Shown in pieces: positions 1 to 8,718 of a DNA stretch of 32,143 bases. Numbering within the stretch: position 1 is the first letter of the stretch; every line of letters starts with the position of its first letter. The DNA lies in contig JACDAL010000026.1 of the NCBI GenBank assembly GCA_013695465.1, positions 1 to 32,143 of the forward strand. Direction: 5' to 3'. Origin of the DNA: Actinomycetota bacterium. GTDB taxonomy: Bacteria > Actinomycetota > CADDZG01 > WHSQ01. The notes beneath the pieces are model-generated. The model ran no database searches. It saw only the letters and a list, made by a program, of their open reading frames with translations, and was not told where the DNA came from. Both the position numbers and the translations under genes were made by a program.

Positions 1-675
1 GCCGCTCACGCGGCCCCCATCCTGCGCCGGGCCGCGGCCGCCCTCTCCGGTGTCGTCGCGGTCATGGCGCGCCTGCGTGGTGAGGACGGCTGTCCCTGGG
101 ACCAGGAGCAGACTCACGAGTCGCTCAAGATCCATCTGCTGGAGGAGGCACACGAGGTCATCGAGGCGATCGACTCGCCCGAGTCCGAGGATCTGGCAGA
201 GGAGCTCGGCGACCTGCTGCTGCAGGTCGTTTTCCACTCTCGCTTGGCCGAGCAGGAGGGGCGCTTCGACGTTGCGAGCGTTGCTTCGGCCCTCGAGGCC
301 AAGCTCGTGCTGCGCCATCCCCATGTGTTCTCGGACGTTGGCGTGAGCGGGGCGGCCGAGGTTCTGGCCAACTGGGAGACGATCAAGAACATCGAGAAAG
401 GGAGGTCGCACCCATTCGATGGCATCCCTCGCACCCTGCCGGCTTTGCTCAAGGCGGCCAAGATGCAGAAGCGCGCGGCCGCCCTTGGCTTCGGCGCAAG
501 CGAGCAGGAAGCGCGCAGCCGCCTTGTCGCCGCGCTCGCGCCGGAAGCCAGCAGGGAGTCCCTCGGGGAGGCCCTGTTCTGGTTGGTCGCGTTGGCGCGG
601 GCCCTCAGAGTGGACCCCGAAGGGGCGCTCGCAAGCCACCTGGACGAGTTCCGCGCCTCCCTTCCGGCCCCCTGA
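1..675 (+). CDS. mazG: MazG nucleoside triphosphate pyrophosphohydrolase (5' end cut by window edge)
   Basis: The reading frame is open to the first base of the window, so the start lies outside it; the first internal ATG is at 64. MazG hydrolyses (d)NTPs to the monophosphate and pyrophosphate in the cytoplasm and removes aberrant nucleotides. Visible family features are the GCPWDQEQTHESL block just after that ATG, followed by the metal-binding EEAHEVIEAI helix and the EELGDLLLQVVFHSRLAEQ helix (ExxE and ExxD acidic pairs). A second, more diverged helical half follows (RTLPALLKAAKMQKRAAALGF). The stop is 29 bases before the enolase start, so the two genes are probably cotranscribed. The neighbourhood mazG-eno-ftsB-like-DUF501-ppx is the known actinobacterial order. 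The family call is secure; the N-terminal extent cannot be seen. Confidence 0.93.
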   Translation, partial: AAHAAPILRRAAAALSGVVAVMARLRGEDGCPWDQEQTHESLKIHLLEEAHEVIEAIDSPESEDLAEELGDLLLQVVFHSRLAEQEGRFDVASVASALEAKLVLRHPHVFSDVGVSGAAEVLANWETIKNIEKGRSHPFDGIPRTLPALLKAAKMQKRAAALGFGASEQEARSRLVAALAPEASRESLGEALFWLVALARALRVDPEGALASHLDEFRASLPAP

Positions 676-701
676 TACTGTTACTCAAGTTAAAGGAGTG
701 A

Positions 702-2386
<1,685 letters not shown>

Positions 2387-2415
2387 ACACTGCTGGAAAA
2401 TTAGGAGTGTCACGC

Positions 2416-2901
2416 TTGCTCGACCACTCCGATGAGGACGCGACGCTGGTCCGCTCCCAGCTCGGCCGGCCCCCCAGAGGGCGCTGGGCGGTCGCTCGCC
2501 GCTGCCATCTGGGGATTGCGATGGTCATCGAGAGCCACCCGCGCCTTGACGACGGCTCACCGTTCCCTACTCTGTTCTGGCTGACCTGCCCGCTGCTGGT
2601 GAAGCGCGCAAGCAAACTCGAGGCGGCAGGCTTCATGAGAGAGCTCACTGCCCGGTTGGCTGCCGATTTCAGTCTGCACGAGCGGGTGGGGGCAGGGGTG
2701 GCCCGCTACACGGCCCGCCGCGATGCTCTCGAAGCGATCGCGCCGAGCACACCCGCGGGCGGGGGGCCGGACAGGATCAAGTGCCTGCACGCCCATCTTG
2801 CACACGAGCTCGCCGACCCTCCCAACGCGGTGGGAGGGATCACGCTGGCGGCCACGGGGTGGCCGGATTGCGTGGCGCCGTGTGTAGCATCCCCCGAATG
2901 A
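2416..2901 (+). CDS. DUF501 domain-containing protein
   Basis: A 161-residue protein of a family of unknown function found almost only in Actinomycetota. Visible family blocks are the QLGRPPRGRWAVARRC start, the FPTLFWLTCPLLVKRASKLE block with a conserved Cys, FMRELTARLAADF, and a C-terminal KCLHAHLAHELA segment with Cys and paired His that may bind metal. I chose the TTG at 2416 because AGGAG (2403-2407) lies 8 bases upstream; the GTG at 2407 overlaps that motif. The frame stays open well upstream, but that part overlaps enolase and FtsB and is a shadow. The gene sits between the FtsB-like gene and ppx, as in Mycobacterium (Rv1025). Function unknown. Confidence 0.85.
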   Translation: MLDHSDEDATLVRSQLGRPPRGRWAVARRCHLGIAMVIESHPRLDDGSPFPTLFWLTCPLLVKRASKLEAAGFMRELTARLAADFSLHERVGAGVARYTARRDALEAIAPSTPAGGGPDRIKCLHAHLAHELADPPNAVGGITLAATGWPDCVAPCVASPE

Positions 2902-2931
2902 GCGACTGGGGAATTCGGCGCTGAGGAGCGG

Positions 2932-3855
2932 ATGATGAGAGTGGCGGCTATCGACGCGGGGACCAACTCCGTGCGTCTGCTGGTTGCCGAGGAGCACGCG
3001 GGAGGGATGCGAACTCTCGACCGCCGCTTGGTGATCACGCGCCTCGGGCAAGGCGTCGATCGAAGTCGTCTGCTGGCTCCGGACGCCATAACGAGGACGT
3101 TGGAGACGATCGCCGACTATGCCGCCACCTGTGGCGAGTACGACGTACGCCGTCTCAGGGTCACCGGTACCTCGGCAGTCAGAGATGCGGGAAATCGGGA
3201 CGACTTCTTGGGGGCCGTGAGGGAGCTGACGGGCCAATTGCCCGAGCTGCTCACCGGCGAACAGGAAGCGCGGATAACCTTCGCCGGAGTGCTCTCGGAT
3301 CTGGACCAGAGCGGGCCGATGATGGTAGTCGACATCGGCGGAGGATCGACCGAGCTTGTCTACGGACAAGGGTTTCCAGAAAAGCTCACGTCGCTCGATG
3401 TGGGTTGCGTGCGAATGTTCGAAAAGCATTTGCATTCCGATCCTCCGGCAGAGTCCGAGCTTCAGGCGCTACGCGCCGAGGTCTCGTACGCGCTGCGGAG
3501 CTTCAAGGCGACGTGTCTGGTGCCCGCCGGAACGCGATTCGTGGGGGTGGCGGGGACCCTCGCTCAGCTCGCGACGCTCAAGAGTGGCCTTCCCCTCTAC
3601 GATCCCGATGTCTCGCACCAGATGGTCCTGTCTCACGGCGATGTGCGCTTGCTGGCCAAGAGGCTCGAAAGGCTGCCGCTGGCTCAGCGCCGGCGAATCA
3701 CGGCACTCGAGCCGGGACGCGCCGATGTGATCATTGCCGGCGTAGAGATACTTCTTTGCGTCATGGAAGCCTTCGATGTTGCGGAAATCATGTTTTCAGA
3801 GAAGGACATTCTCGACGGACTCGTGATCGAGTTGCTGGAGCGCAGCGAGTCGTGA
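2932..3855 (+). CDS. ppx: Ppx/GppA family exopolyphosphatase / guanosine pentaphosphate phosphatase
   Basis: A 307-residue actin-like ATPase-fold phosphatase. Family members degrade inorganic polyphosphate and/or pppGpp. It has the phosphate-1 loop AIDAGTNSVRLLVAE at the N-terminus, VTGTSAVRDAGNRDDF, the catalytic glutamate in LLTGEQEARITF, and phosphate-2 MVVDIGGGSTELVYG. It is the short, two-domain actinobacterial type, lacking the C-terminal HD-like domain of E. coli Ppx. GAGGAG at 2923-2928 serves either the ATG at 2932 or the one at 2935; the latter has better spacing. Its TGA overlaps the GTG of the next gene. Polyphosphate versus pppGpp preference cannot be read from the sequence. Confidence 0.93.
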   Translation: MMRVAAIDAGTNSVRLLVAEEHAGGMRTLDRRLVITRLGQGVDRSRLLAPDAITRTLETIADYAATCGEYDVRRLRVTGTSAVRDAGNRDDFLGAVRELTGQLPELLTGEQEARITFAGVLSDLDQSGPMMVVDIGGGSTELVYGQGFPEKLTSLDVGCVRMFEKHLHSDPPAESELQALRAEVSYALRSFKATCLVPAGTRFVGVAGTLAQLATLKSGLPLYDPDVSHQMVLSHGDVRLLAKRLERLPLAQRRRITALEPGRADVIIAGVEILLCVMEAFDVAEIMFSEKDILDGLVIELLERSES

Positions 3856-4466
3856 CCGTTTTCTATTTCGTACGTCACGGCGTCACCTCACATACGGGCC
3901 ACCGGCTATCGGGATGGATGCCGGGCATCCACTTGACAGATGAAGGGCGCGACCAAGCAGAGGCAACGGCCGAGATGCTCACGGCAGTGCCGTTCAAGGC
4001 CATCTACTCGAGTCCCATTGATCGCACGATGGAAACCGCTGCACCGATCGCTCGAATACACGGACTCGAGATCGTGCAAGCACCGAACCTGGGCGAGGTT
4101 GAATACGGCAAGTGGTCCAACCGAACGTTCAAGACATTGGGTAAGACCAAACTGTGGGAGAAGGTGCAACGCTATCCATCGGGTGTTCGGTTTCCCGAGG
4201 GTGAGACATTGCGAGAGGTGCAGACGCGAGCGGTCGAGGAAGTGGAGGAAATCGCGGAGCGGCATCGAAGGCAGATCGTGTGCTGTGTGTCTCACGCGGA
4301 TGTGATTCGGCTACTGGCGGCTCACTACCTGGGCGTTCACATCGATTTATTTCAGAGGCTAACGGTGGCGCCCGCATCGGTTAGCGTCATCGCGCTGAAC
4401 GACGGGAGGCCCTTGGTCGTCAACCTCAACACATCCCCCCCGAACCCAGCGAAGGACAGATCATAG
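3852..4466 (+). CDS. Histidine phosphatase family protein (MSMEG_4193 type)
   Basis: A 204-residue phosphoglycerate-mutase-like protein. The catalytic FVRHG motif is at the N-terminus; SSPIDRTMETA, the acid/base region GEVEYGKW and the second catalytic His in VSHADVIR follow in the expected order. The GTG at 3852 overlaps the ppx stop; the longer open frame upstream lies over ppx and is a shadow. This subfamily (named after MSMEG_4193) is typically next to DUF3090 and SCO1664-family genes in Actinomycetota, as here. The substrate is unknown; the context with two uncharacterised proteins does not resolve it. Confidence 0.9.
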   Translation: MTVFYFVRHGVTSHTGHRLSGWMPGIHLTDEGRDQAEATAEMLTAVPFKAIYSSPIDRTMETAAPIARIHGLEIVQAPNLGEVEYGKWSNRTFKTLGKTKLWEKVQRYPSGVRFPEGETLREVQTRAVEEVEEIAERHRRQIVCCVSHADVIRLLAAHYLGVHIDLFQRLTVAPASVSVIALNDGRPLVVNLNTSPPNPAKDRS

Positions 4467-4981
4467 TGAACCCAGATATCTTTACGGCCGACTACGTCGG
4501 CGAACCGGGAAAGCGGTCGTTTTATCTGCAGGCTCGAGGTGAAGAAGGCTTGCTGAGCTTTCCGATCGAGAAGCAGCAGGTCGTCGTCCTGGCCGAGAAG
4601 CTGCGCGAGCTTCTGTTGCTGGTCGATGGTGACGACACCGTGACCTCTGCCTCGGCTGGGCGCGATCCTGCGCTTGCGTTCACAGAACCGGTTTCTGATG
4701 AGACTCAAGTCGGCACAATCGGGCTGGCCTACGAAGAGGACGCCGATCTCGTCGTCGTCCTGCTCCAGCCCTTGCCGGAAGAGAGCGACGAAGATGAGGT
4801 AGAGCTCGACGAGGCATCCGGGGTCCATCTGGAGCTGAGACGCGACCAGGTGAGGGCTTTTGTGCTGCACGCCATCGCGGTCGTCAACGAGGGCCGGGCG
4901 ATATGCCAGCTCTGCGGGCTCCCCATGGATCCCGCGGGCCACAAATGCCCGGCCTCGAACGGACACCGGCTCAGCGATTAG
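4466..4981 (+). CDS. DUF3090 family protein
   Basis: A 171-residue actinobacterial protein of unknown function. It begins with the family start IFTADYVGEPGKRSFYLQ, continues with SFPIEKQQVVVLAEKL, and ends with a small metal-binding type module: CQLCGLPMDPAGHKCP, followed by ASNGHR, a CxxC...C/H pattern that looks like a zinc knuckle. The middle contains a strongly acidic stretch (EESDEDEVELDEASG). The GTG start overlaps the TAG of the preceding phosphatase (TAGTG). The conserved trio phosphatase-DUF3090-SCO1664 implies a shared role, not established. Confidence 0.9.
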   Translation: MNPDIFTADYVGEPGKRSFYLQARGEEGLLSFPIEKQQVVVLAEKLRELLLLVDGDDTVTSASAGRDPALAFTEPVSDETQVGTIGLAYEEDADLVVVLLQPLPEESDEDEVELDEASGVHLELRRDQVRAFVLHAIAVVNEGRAICQLCGLPMDPAGHKCPASNGHRLSD

Positions 4982-4990
4982 TACGGACAC

Positions 4991-5713
4991 ATGTCCGGTC
5001 TGGGCGACATCGTCGAACTGCTCAATACGGGAGAGGTCGAAGTTTTGGGCCTGCTTCCATACTCGTCGAACTATGTCTTTCTCACCCGGATCAGGGGCGG
5101 AGGCAGAGAGGCGCTTGCGGTCTACAAGCCCACGCGCGGCGAGCGGCCGCTGTGGGACTTTCCCACCGGCACCTTGGCCGCGCGCGAGGTCGCCGCGTTC
5201 ATGTTGAGCGAAGCCGCGAGCTGGGATCTCGTACCGCCTACGGTGTTGCGCTCGGACGCACCTTTGGGGGCCGGCTCGCTGCAACTCTTTATCGAGCACG
5301 ATCCGGAACGACACTGCTTCGTGCTCGCCGAAGAGCGCCTCGACGACCTTCGCCCCTTTGCTGCGTTCGATGCCGTGATCAATAATGCGGACCGCAAAGG
5401 CGGGCATGTCGTCGAAGACTCCGACGGCAGGCTGTGGGGAGTCGACCACGGACTTGCTTTCAACGTCGAGCCCAAGCTGCGCACTGTGCTGTGGGCGTTC
5501 GCAGGCGAACGCCTCGACGTCTCGCTGAAAGCGCGTCTTCAATGCCTGCGCGATCGCATGCAGCAGCCCGGCGGGGTGGGCCCACAACTCGCGCGACTGT
5601 TGAGCCGGGCCGAGACGGCGGCGGCCCTGAAACGCTTGGAGACATTACTTCGCAGCGGGCGCTTTCCCGAGCCGGATCCGACCCAGCATCACCTCCCCTG
5701 GCCCTTGCTCTGA
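4991..5713 (+). CDS. SCO1664 family protein (PI3/4-kinase-like fold)
   Basis: A 240-residue protein of the actinobacterial SCO1664 family. It resembles small PI3/4-kinase-like proteins: a lysine in LAVYKPTRGERPLWDFPTG, where such proteins bind ATP, then a catalytic-loop-like FDAVINNADRKGGHV, and a DHGLAFN segment in the position of the metal-binding DFG-like motif. The kinase-like reading is inference from these motifs. The ATG at 4991 follows the DUF3090 stop by 9 bases; no good ribosome-binding site is visible. It is the last gene of the (+) run that begins with mazG and ends 13 bases before the tRNA. Confidence 0.87.
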   Translation: MSGLGDIVELLNTGEVEVLGLLPYSSNYVFLTRIRGGGREALAVYKPTRGERPLWDFPTGTLAAREVAAFMLSEAASWDLVPPTVLRSDAPLGAGSLQLFIEHDPERHCFVLAEERLDDLRPFAAFDAVINNADRKGGHVVEDSDGRLWGVDHGLAFNVEPKLRTVLWAFAGERLDVSLKARLQCLRDRMQQPGGVGPQLARLLSRAETAAALKRLETLLRSGRFPEPDPTQHHLPWPLL

Positions 5714-5726
5714 GAACATCGACGTG

Positions 5727-5800
5727 GCCCCCGTATCCCAACCGGTAGAGGAAGGGCACTTAAAATGCTCACAGTGTGGGTTCGACTCCCACCGGGGGCA
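5727..5800 (+). tRNA. tRNA with anticodon UAA and a class I (short variable loop) fold
   Basis: A full cloverleaf can be drawn by hand. Acceptor GCCCCCG (5727-5733) pairs with CGGGGGC (5793-5799), discriminator A5800, CCA not encoded. The D stem is UCC (5736-5738) with GGA (5750-5752) and GG in the loop. The anticodon stem GGGCA (5754-5758) pairs with UGCUC (5766-5770, one G-U), loop CUUAAAA, anticodon UAA (5761-5763). The variable region is only 5 bases (5771-5775). T arm GUGGG / UUCGACU / CCCAC (5776-5792). UAA reads the Leu codon UUA, but bacterial tRNA-Leu normally has a long variable arm, which is absent here. The cloverleaf is secure; amino-acid identity is not. Confidence 0.85.
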
Positions 5801-6035
5801 CTCGGCTTGGGATCGGCTTGATCTTGTCGCCGCCACCGTGAGGTGTCGGGGCCGTCTGTCAAGCCGCTCATGGTAGGCATCCACGCTGCTCGCCGGTGGT
5901 GAAAGCGAACCGTGGACACGTGCACACCGAAAACTGTGGGTAAACGCGGACCGTGGACTTTTCCCCCCGCCAGCCGCCCCCCTTCAAGCGGCCCGCCTCT
6001 CCCGCCGGGGTTCCCTGGTACGCCCGCCGAAACCC
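5801..6035. other. Intergenic region between tRNA and ParA-like gene
   Basis: About 235 bases without a convincing gene. It contains two copies of a CCGTGGAC element about 45 bases apart (near 5910 and 5949) and a short TCGGCTTG duplication just after the tRNA. No integrase or clear attachment-site repeat of the tRNA 3' end was found. Confidence 0.4.
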
Positions 6036-7400
6036 CTACAGCGTCAGCCCCAGTCGCCGCCAGTCCGAGATCAGGGCCACCGCCAGCTCGCGGCACGCCC
6101 TCTGCAACGACTCCGGCGCGTCCCGCCACGAGAACTCGGCGGTGGCGAGCCTGGCCGCGGCCTCCGGCTCGCTCGGGAGCACGCACATGCCGTGCGCATG
6201 GGGGACGAAGCGGCAGAAGCGCTCGAGGTCGAGGCTCGAGCCCGAGTGCGGCATCTTGTTCACCACCAGCGTGATCGGCTTGCGGGCCTTGCCCAGCAGG
6301 ACTGCCGCTTCGGCGACCAGGCTGGCCGCCGCGGGCTCGGAGTCGGTGACGAGCACCAACTGATCGCAGGTCGCCATGGCGGCGCGGGCGGCCGCGTCCT
6401 GCAGCCCTGTTCCGCAGTCGAGCACCACGATGCCGACGAAATCCTTGAGCCGTTCGATGACCTCCACATAGGAGGGATAGTCGAGCTTCTGCATACGCGA
6501 GGGGTCGGTCGGCGCGGGCAGCACCATCAGGCCGTGAGGGGCGCGTCCGAGCTGCGCATCGAGAGCGGTGAGCGAAAGTTGAGAATCGCCCAGCCGCTCG
6601 AGCACGTCGTCGACGCAGATCGTTTGCCCGGGGGCGAGCACCCTGCCAAGTGAGCCGTAGTCGGGGTTCGTGTCGATGGCCACGACCCGATCCCTCCGCA
6701 ACAGAGCCAGGAGAGTGCCCAGCAGAGCCGTGGTCGTCGTTTTCCCCACGCCTCCCTTCGGAGAGACGACCGCAATTGTTGCGCACCGCCTGAGCCTCGG
6801 CGACGCGATCGACGCTTCGAGCTGCTCCAGGTAGTTCGTCGATCGCCACTTGTGCCGGGCCCGCTGTGATGGGGGCGGCGTGCGGAGCTTGGTGAGTGCG
6901 GCGGGCGTAGGGCCTGCAACCGGCAGCGACAGCTCCTTCGCCTCGGCCCCCTCCGGCTCCGGCTGGTTCCGAAAGTCGTAGGCGGGCGAGAGCTGGTCAT
7001 CTATGGAGGGTGACTCGACCAGGGCTTTCACGGTGGCCGTGAGCCTTCGGGAGAGACTCATCCTCTGCGGCAGCGCCGCCCGAGTTCGTTGCGGCGGGCT
7101 CAGTTTGTCGCCGTTGGATGCCGGCGAGGGCTTCGGGTCCTTTTCCCGCCACGGCGACAGATAGAGAGTGGCGCCCTCCAGGATCCCGCTCGAGCGGAGC
7201 GAGGAGGCAGGGGGCAGAGGCCTTCCGGAGGCCGGAGCCAGCGACCACATCGTCGCCTCGCTCTCTTTGTCCTGGGCGACTTCTTCCGCCCCCACGAGCT
7301 CGACTAGATCTGGGAGGAGCTGGTTGAGGGGTGCATCGGAAGGCAGGTCGACCGACCTCGAATCCTCCGGTCCCACCACGGTGATGGATATCGTGCTCAC
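6036..7400 (-). CDS. MinD/ParA-like ATPase with N-terminal ubiquitin-like (EsaB/YukD-type) domain
   Basis: A 454-residue protein. Residues about 1-85 look like the ubiquitin-like YukD/EsaB domain that also forms the N-terminus of EccD (TISITVVGPEDSRSVDLP, then GILEGATLYLSP). Residues about 86-190 are a Pro/Ser-rich, charged linker. From about 198 comes a ParA/MinD ATPase: deviant Walker A SPKGGVGKTTTTALLG, the AIDTNPDYGSLG loop, and Walker B IVVLDCGTG. This architecture recalls EspI-like ATPases near ESX/type VII secretion loci, but no ESX gene is in the window. The GTG at 7400 is chosen because the preceding bases carry a GGCGGA-like ribosome site and the domain begins there; an in-frame ATG at 7448 is an alternative. 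Partners and cargo unknown. Confidence 0.85.
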   Translation of the reverse strand: MSTISITVVGPEDSRSVDLPSDAPLNQLLPDLVELVGAEEVAQDKESEATMWSLAPASGRPLPPASSLRSSGILEGATLYLSPWREKDPKPSPASNGDKLSPPQRTRAALPQRMSLSRRLTATVKALVESPSIDDQLSPAYDFRNQPEPEGAEAKELSLPVAGPTPAALTKLRTPPPSQRARHKWRSTNYLEQLEASIASPRLRRCATIAVVSPKGGVGKTTTTALLGTLLALLRRDRVVAIDTNPDYGSLGRVLAPGQTICVDDVLERLGDSQLSLTALDAQLGRAPHGLMVLPAPTDPSRMQKLDYPSYVEVIERLKDFVGIVVLDCGTGLQDAAARAAMATCDQLVLVTDSEPAAASLVAEAAVLLGKARKPITLVVNKMPHSGSSLDLERFCRFVPHAHGMCVLPSEPEAAARLATAEFSWRDAPESLQRACRELAVALISDWRRLGLTL

Positions 7401-7701
7401 GTCGATCCGCCCCCGCCTGATGAACTGGCCCCGCTTACTAAAACCCAATCAATAGTGAGTACCGATTGCAGGTTTATGGATATTGAACATAGCGACTTCA
7501 AATTGGATCTTGCCGGCGCTAGAGTTCCCTTCAACGTTGCCTCCCACCAGGTCCGCTGGCTCCGCAGTGTATCAGCGGGTAGTCGCCAAGTCACCCAGTT
7601 TCAACCAATCATTCAGGAACCGTGTTGTTTTAGCAGCTAATTGTCAAAGAGTGTTCAGTATCGAGGTGCCGGGTGTTACGGCAATTGCGAAGCCCAAGGG
7701 C
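7401..7701. other. Gene-free stretch between fabI and the ParA-like gene
   Basis: About 300 bases, less GC-rich than the flanks. Both flanking genes are on the minus strand, so this must hold the promoter of the ParA-like gene and the end of the fabI transcript. Short open frames on the plus strand here have no recognisable motifs. No strong hairpin was seen. Confidence 0.4.
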
Positions 7702-8481
7702 TCAACTGTGAAGATTGGCTCCCATGGCGTGGTAGCCGCCGTCGACGTGCAGGATCTCCCCCGTCACCCCGCGCGACCAGTCGGATAACAAATAGCAGGC
7801 GGCGCGCCCCACGGGTTCGGCGTTGCCCGTGTCCCACCCCAGTGGTGCCCGCTTCGACCACGATTGCGCCAGCTCGTTGAAGCCGGGGATGCTCTTGCCG
7901 GCCATCGTGCGGATGGGCCCAGCCGCCACACAGTTGACGCGAATGGCGTGCTCTCCGAGATAGCGAGCCAGGTACCGGCTCACGGCCTCGAGCCCCGCCT
8001 TGCTGACGCCCATCCAATCGTAGATGGGCCACGCGACAGAGGCGTCGAAGTCGAGGCTCACGATCGAACCTCCGGCCTCCTTCATGAGTGGCAGCATGCC
8101 CTCGGCCAGGCCCTTGAGCGAGTAGGCGCTGGTCTGAATGGCAACCGCCACACTGTCCCAGGGGGTTTCCATGAATGCTCCGCCCAAGGAATCCGGGGGT
8201 GCGTAGGCGATGGCGTGAAGGAAGCCGTCCAGGTGCCCCCAACGGTTTTGGAGCTCGTGGGCCACAGCTTTGATCTGCGACGGGTCATTGGCATTCATCT
8301 CCAGGACGTCCACCGGCTGGGGGAGTCGGCGGGCCGTCCGCTGGGCCAGGGCTCGAGCCTTGCCGAAGTTCGTCAGCGCGATCTCGGCCCCCTCCTCCTG
8401 CGCGATGCGAGCGACCTCGAAGGCGATGCTTTGAGGCGTCAGGACGCCGGTAATCAGGAGTCTCTTCCCATCAAGGAGCAT
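7702..8481 (-). CDS. fabI: Enoyl-[acyl-carrier-protein] reductase (NADH), FabI/InhA type
   Basis: A 259-residue short-chain-dehydrogenase-fold enzyme that performs the last reduction of the type II fatty-acid elongation cycle. It begins MLLDGKRLLITGVLTPQSIAF, the FabI/InhA variant of the nucleotide-binding glycine loop. The catalytic Tyr154 and Lys161 are in YDWMGVSK, the FabI YxxxxxxK spacing (Tyr158 and Lys165 in InhA), and the C-terminal EILHVDGGYHAMG is typical. The ATG is at 8481-8479. It is a single gene here, not beside fabG, and diverges from the ABC exporter operon. Confidence 0.95.
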   Translation of the reverse strand: MLLDGKRLLITGVLTPQSIAFEVARIAQEEGAEIALTNFGKARALAQRTARRLPQPVDVLEMNANDPSQIKAVAHELQNRWGHLDGFLHAIAYAPPDSLGGAFMETPWDSVAVAIQTSAYSLKGLAEGMLPLMKEAGGSIVSLDFDASVAWPIYDWMGVSKAGLEAVSRYLARYLGEHAIRVNCVAAGPIRTMAGKSIPGFNELAQSWSKRAPLGWDTGNAEPVGRAACYLLSDWSRGVTGEILHVDGGYHAMGANLHS

Positions 8482-8579
8482 GCGCCGGAGTCTATGCCTT
8501 CCGTCCCGGCGTCGCCCGCCCGGTCGCAGATACCCCCCGGCGGAGAAGGGTGTGGTCCGTCGAAGACCCCAAGGCGAGA

Positions 8580-8599
8580 AAACCTCAGAACCGAGGTTT
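8580..8599. promoter_or_regulatory. Inverted repeat in the fabI / ABC exporter divergent region
   Basis: AAACCTC (8580-8586), 6-base spacer, GAGGTTT (8593-8599): a perfect 7-base inverted repeat between the divergent starts of fabI and the ABC operon. It could be a regulator-binding site for either gene; no regulator gene is adjacent. Confidence 0.35.
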
Positions 8600-8632
8600 G
8601 TCGGGGAACGGCAACGATCTAGTAGCCATCAG

Positions 8633-8661
8633 TTGACAGATGTCCGCGGACGGGCTTAGAG
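8633..8661 (+). promoter_or_regulatory. Possible sigma-70 type promoter of the ABC exporter operon
   Basis: A perfect -35 hexamer TTGACA (8633-8638) is followed after 17 bases by TTAGAG (8656-8661), a weak -10. It lies about 58 bases before the ATG of the ATPase gene. Only the -35 is a strong match. Confidence 0.35.
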
Positions 8662-8718
8662 GCCGGCCCCCTTCTTGTGCAGCGGAATAGGTGCTCCCGA
8701 CCAGAGGTTGGAGCTTGA

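Noticed and set aside
4352-5587. 411-codon open frame on the minus strand
   Set aside because: It lies antisense to the phosphatase, DUF3090 and SCO1664 genes, all of which have family motifs and coupled starts. Its translation shows no motif and is a GC-rich shadow.
5727-6035. tRNA as an integration site of a mobile element
   Set aside because: No integrase, phage or plasmid gene and no repeat of the tRNA 3' end was found downstream within the window.
6036-7400. Chromosome or plasmid partition ParA
   Set aside because: No ParB gene or parS-like repeats are nearby, and the N-terminal ubiquitin-like domain and linker are not features of partition ParA proteins.
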